Below are positions 1 to 4,035 of a stretch of DNA of 7,598 nt, piece by piece. The notes under the pieces were generated by a model that worked only from the letters and a program-made list of their open reading frames with translations, had not been told where the DNA came from and made no database searches. The position numbers and the translations under genes are program-made. Positions within the stretch are counted from its first letter, which is position 1. Every line of letters starts with the position of its first letter. The DNA is taken from NCBI GenBank assembly GCA_003218525.1, contig QHNU01000127.1:1-7598 (forward strand), read 5' to 3'. This stretch comes from Verrucomicrobiota bacterium (GTDB lineage: Bacteria > Verrucomicrobiota > Verrucomicrobiia > Chthoniobacterales > UBA10450).

Positions 1-13
1 CGCAGGATAGGGC

Positions 14-313
14 ATGCCTGCTTACGTGATCGTCGAGCTGGAAGTAACGGAGCCGGTCGAGTACGAACAATACAAGAGAATCGCCGGTGCGACGGTTAGG
101 AAGTATGGCGGCAAATATATTGTCCGCGGCGGACCGTGCGAAACGTTGGAAGGCGATTGGGATCCGAAACGGATTGTCGTTCTACAATTCGCCGACGCTG
201 ATAGGGCCAAGGCCTGGCTCCATTCACCGGAGTACGCTGAGCCACGCAAGATGCGTCACCGAACGGCAAAAACACGCATGATCCTGGCCGAAGGATACGA
301 AGGGGAAGACTAG
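14..313 (+). CDS. DUF1330 family small protein
   Basis: This is a complete 99-residue reading frame with an ATG at 14 and an AGGA ribosome-binding site at 4-7, six bases upstream. The protein fits the DUF1330 family (usually about 95-100 residues, dimeric alpha/beta-barrel, ferredoxin-like fold). It starts with a hydrophobic strand (AYVIVELEV), followed by the family signatures KYGGKYIVRGG (about 31-41), EGDWDPKRIVVLQF (about 46-59) and a helix with AWLHSPEY (about 67-74). It has no signal peptide or membrane segment, so it is probably cytoplasmic. The biochemical role of the family is not established and I do not assign one. The gene is on the opposite strand from the lpdA group and converges with it, so it is not part of that operon. 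The family call is firm; function is unknown. Confidence 0.88.
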   Translation: MPAYVIVELEVTEPVEYEQYKRIAGATVRKYGGKYIVRGGPCETLEGDWDPKRIVVLQFADADRAKAWLHSPEYAEPRKMRHRTAKTRMILAEGYEGED

Positions 314-393
314 GCTGGAGACTGCTGTAGCGTGCGCTTGCCTGCTCAGCCTGCCCGCCGTGGAGGGCGAATACTTTCGGAGTCCGAGCGCAT

Positions 394-482
394 TTGTCAT
401 GTCGAGCGGGCTTTAATGTGAACTCTGACATCTGTCACTCTGAGCGCAGCGCAGTGGAGCCGAAGAGCGAGACATCTCTGAC
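394..482. repeat. Degenerate short intergenic repeats (TGTCATGTCGAGC and TGTCAYTCYGAGCG types)
   Basis: TTGTCATGTCGAGC at 394-407 is the exact reverse complement of a 14-mer found at 2452-2465 and 2696-2709. A second piece starts at about 433 with TGTCACTCTGAGCGC and ends at 465-482 with GAGCGAGACATCTCTGAC. That end matches, in inverse orientation, the AGATGTCTCG at 2681-2690. Together these look like worn copies of one dispersed intergenic element. No open reading frame or flanking target duplication is evident. Confidence 0.6.
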
Positions 483-536
483 TATTCGCCGAGCATTTCG
501 GACGTAAGGCAAGAGGTAGCGGTGATTGACCTCGCC

Positions 537-616
537 AGTCCGGTCCGCCAATCGGACGGACTCGTCCCGCGGCGAGCCCGGACTCGCCTAGGCGGTTCGG
601 TGAACCGCCCCTACCA
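537..616. repeat. Triple-hairpin repeat module, copy 1
   Basis: There are three consecutive inverted repeats. AGTCC-G-GTCCG (537-547) pairs with CGGACGGACT (553-562) around loop CCAAT, with one bulged G. GGCGAG (571-576) pairs with CTCGCC (583-588). GGCGGTTC (591-598) pairs with GAACCGCC (602-609) around a 3-nt loop. The third hairpin plus the following CCTACCA (610-616) forms a 26-bp block identical to 2569-2594. The module ends four bases before the stop codon of the HMA-like gene (621-623). REP-like or non-autonomous palindromic elements often lie at gene 3' ends in this way. Confidence 0.7.
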
Positions 617-620
617 GCTG

Positions 621-890
621 CTAAAGAAGCGGCGCGCGATCAGTCTGAACGCTCTCGAATTGGGTGCCGGCTTGCTTCAACAGGTTGATCACCTCGTCTT
701 TGCCGATCCTGACTGGGTCGTAACAAATCGTCAGCGTCTTCTCGGTGATATGGAGTGAATTGGCGAGAACACCGTCAGCCTTTTCCACGGTCTGTCTGAC
801 ATTTTTCTCGCCCATGGGATCAATGGGTTTCGCGATCTGAATTGAGAGCGAGACATACTCTTCCGCGCCGGAAAGGTTTTGGTTTCCCAT
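621..890 (-). CDS. HMA-fold-like small protein lacking the CxxC metal motif
   Basis: The protein has 89 residues. The pattern matches the beta-alpha-beta-beta-alpha-beta heavy-metal-associated (HMA) fold: strand EYVSLSIQIA (11-20), helix about 26-38, the HMA-like stretch from VEKADGV to ICYDPV (35-60), then helix KDEVINLLKQAG (64-75) and a last strand. The GMxCxxC copper-binding loop is replaced by KPIDPMGEKN (21-30). The only cysteine is Cys56 in the third strand, so classical metal chelation is not expected. The ATG (888-890) directly follows the lpdA stop (TAA at 893-891), and no good Shine-Dalgarno is seen, which argues for translation coupled to lpdA. There is no signal peptide. Its function is unknown; a protein-protein adaptor or a degenerate metallochaperone are possibilities only. 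That it is a real gene is likely from the tight junction; the family call rests on fold-pattern matching by eye. Confidence 0.68.
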   Translation of the reverse strand: MGNQNLSGAEEYVSLSIQIAKPIDPMGEKNVRQTVEKADGVLANSLHITEKTLTICYDPVRIGKDEVINLLKQAGTQFESVQTDRAPLL

Positions 891-2297
891 TTAGCGGTTC
901 AATATATGGAGCGCGCGTTTTTCCACCGCGAGCGCCGCTTCTTTCACCGCTTCGCTCAAGGTCGGATGCGAGTGAGTAGTTCGTCCGAGATCTTCACTGC
1001 TGCCGCCGAATTCAATCACTGAAGTTGCTTCAGCGATAAGCTCGGAGGCACCATGGTGAAGAACATGCGCACCCAGGATGCGGTCCGTTTGCGCATCCGC
1101 GACAAATTTTACCAGCCCTTCGGTATCTTCGTTCGCGAGCGCGCGGGCGTTCGCGCGGAAAGGAAACCTCCCAATTCGCACATTCATACCCTTGGCCTTG
1201 GCTTCATCTTCGGTAATACCAACACCGGCGAGTTCGGGATTTGTGTAAATGATTCCGGGAATTGCATTGTAATTCACGTGACCGGACTTGCCGGCGAGAT
1301 TCTCCACGCAGGCGATCCCTTCCTCCTCGGCCTTGTGTGCCAGCATCGGCCCGGCGATCACGTCACCGATGGCGTAGATGCCCTCCACGTTGGTGCGGAA
1401 ATGTTCATCGACTTTGATCCGCTTCCGTTCGTCAAACTCGACGCCAACTTTTTCCGCGCCAACGCCTTCGCTGAACGGTTTGCGTCCCACTGACACCAAG
1501 ACCTTATCGGCTTCAAACGTTACCTCCTCATTACCTTTCGTCGCGGTCGCAATCACACGACCGTCCACGATTTTGACCCCGGTCACCTTGGTCTCGAGAT
1601 GAAACTTGATGCCCTGTGAGGTCAGAGCGCGCTGGAGCAGATTGGAAAGTTCGAGGTCAAATCCAAGAGCGATGCGCGACAAAAACTCGACCACCGTCAC
1701 TTCACTGCCGAGCCGATTCCAGACTGAACCGAGCTCTAGACCAATCGATCCCCCACCGATGACGAGAAATCGCTTCGGCGGTTCGGGAAACGTCAGGGCT
1801 TCCGTGCTGCTGACAATGGTTTGGCCATCAAACTTTGCGAACGGCAGCTCAATCGGCGCGCTCCCGGTCGCAATGATGATATTCTTGGTCTCGATTTCCT
1901 GAGTCTCACCGGCCGATGATTTTACTGAGACTTTTCCCGGTGCCGTGATCGTCCCGAATCCTTCGAACACTGTCACCTTATTTGTCTTCATCAATTGACG
2001 AACTCCGCTGACCAGGGTTTTCACGACCTTGTCCTTGCGGCCCATCATCTTGGCCATGTCGACGCGCGCGTTATCAATCAGGATGCCGTGTTTGGCGGCT
2101 TCCTTTTGCGCGAAATGCAAATGATCGCTGGATGTGAGCAGGGCTTTGCTCGGAATACAGCCGACGTTCAGACAGGTGCCGCCGAGTTCCTTGTCTTTTT
2201 CGATAAGCGCAGTTTTGAGCCCAAGTTGACCCGCACGGATGGCGGCGACATAGCCGCCCGGTCCGGAACCGATGATCACGACGTCAAATTTGTCCAT
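891..2297 (-). CDS. lpdA: Dihydrolipoyl dehydrogenase (E3)
   Basis: This flavoprotein reoxidises the dihydrolipoyl arm of the E2 subunit and passes electrons through FAD to NAD+. Its 468 residues are the usual length. Visible motifs are the FAD-binding GSGPGGYVAAIRAG (10-23), the redox disulfide GGTCLNVGCIPSK with Cys42 and Cys47, ATGS at 143-146, the NAD-binding GGGSIGLELG (181-190), the second FAD contact GIYAIGDV (306-313), and the C-terminal active-site HPTLSE with His444 and Glu449, which acts across the dimer. All key residues are present. The start is the first ATG and places the Rossmann motif at the standard distance; no strong Shine-Dalgarno precedes it. It lies 449 bp downstream of sucB on the same strand, so it most likely serves SucAB, though the E3 may be shared with other lipoyl enzymes. 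Confidence 0.97.
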   Translation of the reverse strand: MDKFDVVIIGSGPGGYVAAIRAGQLGLKTALIEKDKELGGTCLNVGCIPSKALLTSSDHLHFAQKEAAKHGILIDNARVDMAKMMGRKDKVVKTLVSGVRQLMKTNKVTVFEGFGTITAPGKVSVKSSAGETQEIETKNIIIATGSAPIELPFAKFDGQTIVSSTEALTFPEPPKRFLVIGGGSIGLELGSVWNRLGSEVTVVEFLSRIALGFDLELSNLLQRALTSQGIKFHLETKVTGVKIVDGRVIATATKGNEEVTFEADKVLVSVGRKPFSEGVGAEKVGVEFDERKRIKVDEHFRTNVEGIYAIGDVIAGPMLAHKAEEEGIACVENLAGKSGHVNYNAIPGIIYTNPELAGVGITEDEAKAKGMNVRIGRFPFRANARALANEDTEGLVKFVADAQTDRILGAHVLHHGASELIAEATSVIEFGGSSEDLGRTTHSHPTLSEAVKEAALAVEKRALHILNR

Positions 2298-2308
2298 ATC
2301 GTTACAAT

Positions 2309-2336
2309 GTCATTCCAACGAAGCGGAGGAATCTGA
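2309..2336. repeat. Degenerate TGTCATTC..GAAGCGGAGGA repeat
   Basis: TGTCATTCC (2309-2317) followed closely by CGAAGCGGAGGAATCTGA resembles the TGTCACTCTGAGCGCAGCG stretch near 433 and the GTCATTCCGAGCG at 2517-2529. It sits within 40 bp upstream of the lpdA start codon, so it would lie in the lpdA leader or promoter. The similarity is partial and judged by eye. Confidence 0.45.
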
Positions 2337-2432
2337 ACTATTAGCTAAAGCAACAGCGTGAACAAACGTAGCGCGGGTTGCGATGACGAATTCGCAACGT
2401 GGAACTCACTTTGCGTTGGAAGGCTAAGTAGC

Positions 2433-2465
2433 AAGAGATGCCTCGGCTGACGCTCGACATGACAA
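2433..2465. repeat. GAGATG..GCTCGACATGACAA repeat, copy 2
   Basis: The right half, GCTCGACATGACAA (2452-2465), is identical to 2696-2709 and to the reverse complement of 394-407. The left half, GAGATGCCTCGGCTG, is a diverged version of GAGATGTCTCGACT in copy 3. Like copy 3 it lies in the sucB-lpdA gap and in the same orientation. Confidence 0.6.
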
Positions 2466-2543
2466 GGGAGGGATTCGCCGCGCCGAAAATGACACTGCGC
2501 TAGTCGGTTCGCTCCGGTCATTCCGAGCGCCGCGGAGGACAGT

Positions 2544-2594
2544 GCCAGTCCAGCTCGGACTGGCCTCCGGCGGTTCGGTGAACCGCCCCTACCA
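2544..2594. repeat. Hairpin repeat module, copy 2
   Basis: Two perfect hairpins stand side by side. GCCAGTCC (2544-2551) pairs with GGACTGGC (2557-2564) around a 5-nt loop. GGCGGTTC (2569-2576) pairs with GAACCGCC (2580-2587) around a 3-nt loop. The block 2569-2594 is identical over 26 bp to 591-616, and the GCCAGTCC arm also has a counterpart at the left edge of copy 1. Copy 2 lacks the middle GGCGAG/CTCGCC hairpin of copy 1, so the two are variants of one modular palindromic element. Confidence 0.75.
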
Positions 2595-2677
2595 ATCTTC
2601 TAATCTGCTATTTCGCCCTTCTCCACTGAGGACAGCGAGCGCTACACGGATCGATAGACCATTCGTCCGCCAATAGT

Positions 2678-2709
2678 CTGAGATGTCTCGACTTCGCTCG
2701 ACATGACAA
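2678..2709. repeat. GAGATGTCTCGACT..GCTCGACATGACAA repeat, copy 3
   Basis: This is the cleanest copy of the element. It carries AGATGTCTCGACTTCG followed by CTCGACATGACAA, with ATGTC/GACAT arms forming an imperfect hairpin and an internal TCGA direct repeat. Its right end runs into the A-run at 2708-2714 behind sucB. It shares a 14-mer with 2452-2465 and, inverted, with 394-407. Confidence 0.6.
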
Positions 2710-2730
2710 AAAAAGTCCACCTGACGGGTG
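2708..2730 (-). terminator. Weak intrinsic-terminator-like hairpin after sucB
   Basis: Read on the minus strand, CACC (2730-2727) can pair with GGTG (2721-2718) around a 5-nt loop, followed after three bases by seven T residues (2714-2708). It starts 16 bp past the sucB stop codon, where a terminator would be expected. The stem is only 4 bp, so termination would be weak or partial, and readthrough into lpdA remains possible. Confidence 0.35.
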
Positions 2731-2746
2731 TCGGCGGTGCAGAAAA

Positions 2747-3970
2747 TCAGAAATCGATTGGCAAAGTGTTGGGCTTTTCGATCCCTTCCTTCACTTTCAC
2801 GAGGAAAGCGACCGCTTCTTTCCCATCAACCGCGCGGTGATCATAGCTGAGCGCGAGATACATCATCGGGCGAACAACGACGGCACCGTTGACCGCGATC
2901 GGCCGCTCCATGATTTTGTGCATTCCCAAAATCCCGCTTTGCGGCGGATTCAAAATTGGGGTGCTCAAAAGCGAGCCATAAACCCCGCCGTTTGAAATCG
3001 TAAACGTGCCGCCTTGCAGCTCTTCGATCTTCAGTTTTCCTTCCCGCGCTTTCTTTGCGAAATCGGCGATATCACGTTCGAGATCAGCAAACGATTTTTT
3101 ATCGGCATCGCGCACCACCGGCACAACCAGCCCGCGCTCGGTCCCGACCGCGACACCGATATCGTAAAAATTGTTCTGCACGAAATCGTCGCCCTCGATC
3201 CGTCCATTGAGTGGCGGCACAGTCTTCAACGCTGCCACCGCCGCTTTGACGAAAAACGACATGAACCCAAGCTTGATGCCATGTTTTTTGGTGAATGCCT
3301 CCTGGGCGTGCGCCCGCAACGATTGGACTTCGCTCATGTCGCACTCGTTAAAGGTGGTCAGGATCGCGGCCGTTTGTTGCGCCATCACCAGTTGTTGCGC
3401 AATTTTCCGCCGTAACGGCGACATTCGTTTGCGCGTCACCCGGCCGTCGGAAGGTTGCTCTCTCGAAAGTTCGGGCTCGATAATTTCGGCTGGCTCGACT
3501 GGCGCCGCTTTTGCTTCGCGTTTTTGAGAAGCGGCCAACGCATCGCCTTTGGTAATGCGTCCACCTTTCCCCGAACCGGAAATCGTGGCCGGATCCAGTT
3601 TCTCCTCATCGATGATGCGGCGAACCGCCGGTGATAAAACTTCCGAATCTTTCGATTCTTTTTGCGGCCTGGCCGGTTCAGGTGGAGTCGCTTCGGGTTT
3701 CTCTTTCTCCTCCACTGCTGGTCCGGCACCAGAAGCGGAATCATTAATCACCGCGACGATCTCCCCGATTTTTACTTCCTGGCCCTCGGCTGCCTTGGTT
3801 TCCAAAACGCCGTCGATCTCGGCGACGATTTCAGTAGAGACCTTGTCGGTTTCGAGTGTGAAGAGCGGCTCACCTTTGCTGACTCGCTCCCCATTTTTTT
3901 TGTGCCAGACGGAAACAACTCCGCTCGCTATCGATTCACCGACAGCTGGAATTTTCACCTGGACACTCAT
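2747..3970 (-). CDS. sucB: 2-oxoglutarate dehydrogenase E2, dihydrolipoyllysine succinyltransferase
   Basis: This is the core subunit of the complex: its lipoyl arm collects the succinyl group from E1 and transfers it to CoA. Its 407 residues are typical of SucB. An N-terminal lipoyl domain (about 2-77) has ETDKVSTE with lipoyl-lysine Lys43. It is followed by a Pro/Glu/Lys-rich flexible linker (about 78-109), a peripheral-subunit-binding domain (about 111-147, LSPAVRRIIDEEKLDP..GKGGRITKGDAL), a second linker, and the acyltransferase domain (about 178-407). The latter carries TTFNECDMSEV, which suits SucB rather than pyruvate E2, and the catalytic DHRAVDG with His378 and Asp382. There is one lipoyl domain. 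The start puts the lipoyl domain at the terminus as usual, though no clear Shine-Dalgarno is visible. sucA ends 65 bp upstream on the same strand, consistent with a sucAB operon. Confidence 0.97.
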   Translation of the reverse strand: MSVQVKIPAVGESIASGVVSVWHKKNGERVSKGEPLFTLETDKVSTEIVAEIDGVLETKAAEGQEVKIGEIVAVINDSASGAGPAVEEKEKPEATPPEPARPQKESKDSEVLSPAVRRIIDEEKLDPATISGSGKGGRITKGDALAASQKREAKAAPVEPAEIIEPELSREQPSDGRVTRKRMSPLRRKIAQQLVMAQQTAAILTTFNECDMSEVQSLRAHAQEAFTKKHGIKLGFMSFFVKAAVAALKTVPPLNGRIEGDDFVQNNFYDIGVAVGTERGLVVPVVRDADKKSFADLERDIADFAKKAREGKLKIEELQGGTFTISNGGVYGSLLSTPILNPPQSGILGMHKIMERPIAVNGAVVVRPMMYLALSYDHRAVDGKEAVAFLVKVKEGIEKPNTLPIDF

Positions 3971-3989
3971 TGCGCGTAACTAAGCGCAA
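3970..3989 (-). promoter_or_regulatory. Small inverted repeat abutting the sucB start codon
   Basis: TTGCGC (3970-3975) and GCGCAA (3984-3989) form a 6-bp inverted repeat with an 8-nt loop, and its edge includes the first base of the sucB ATG. There is no recognisable Shine-Dalgarno in this leader. The hairpin could affect initiation or translational coupling with sucA; this is only a suggestion from position. Confidence 0.3.
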
Positions 3990-4035
3990 GAAAATCGCGT
4001 GGTCGATCTTTTAAACGACGGCACGTAGCGCCGAA

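Larger units (their letters stand above)
314..620. other. Gene-free stretch between convergent genes, rich in short inverted repeats
   Basis: I find no credible gene here. The 78-codon plus-strand frame beginning at 522 runs into and opposes the HMA-like gene and resembles no family I know. The left part (about 394-482) holds degenerate copies of short repeats also seen at 2309-2336, 2433-2465 and 2678-2709. The right part (537-616) holds three consecutive hairpins, the last of which recurs at 2569-2594. No hairpin is followed by a T-run on either strand, so I do not call a classical intrinsic terminator, although the hairpins sit where both convergent transcripts would end. Confidence 0.7.
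2298..2746. other. 449-bp gap between sucB and lpdA, repeat-filled
   Basis: No gene is supported. Contents by position: a degenerate TGTCATTCC..GAAGCGGAGGA repeat next to the lpdA start (2309-2336); a 7-bp inverted repeat GTTGCGA/TCGCAAC (2377-2383 and 2392-2398); a GCTCGACATGACAA repeat (2452-2465); GTCATTCCGAGCG (2517-2529); a double hairpin (2544-2594); a second GCTCGACATGACAA copy (2696-2709); and a weak terminator-like hairpin behind sucB. On the minus strand a poor promoter-like pair, TTGTTC (2365-2360) and TAATAG (2343-2338) with a 16-bp spacer, could serve lpdA. Each box matches consensus at only about half its positions, so I do not list it separately. Confidence 0.65.

Noticed and set aside
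537..609. Bidirectional intrinsic terminator for the convergent genes
   Set aside because: The hairpins are strong but no T-run follows on either strand, and one unit recurs elsewhere as a repeat, so a repeat call fits better.
394..616. CRISPR-like array
   Set aside because: The repeated units are of different kinds, irregularly spaced and palindromic, with no uniform spacers and no cas genes.
522..758. 78-codon plus-strand frame overlapping the hairpin cassette and the HMA-like gene
   Set aside because: Its first part is repeat sequence and the rest is antisense to the HMA-like gene, which has a better family pattern and a tight junction with lpdA.
1053..1493. 146-codon plus-strand frame inside lpdA
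   Set aside because: It is antisense to the well-conserved lpdA coding sequence, resembles no family and has no ribosome-binding site; it is a shadow of a GC-rich gene.
2338..2365. Minus-strand promoter for lpdA (TTGTTC, 16 bp, TAATAG)
   Set aside because: Each box matches consensus at only about half its positions, so chance occurrence is too likely to list it as a feature.
2377..2398. 7-bp inverted repeat GTTGCGA/TCGCAAC as a terminator or operator
   Set aside because: There is no T-run and no position close to a start codon; it is a single occurrence with no supporting context.
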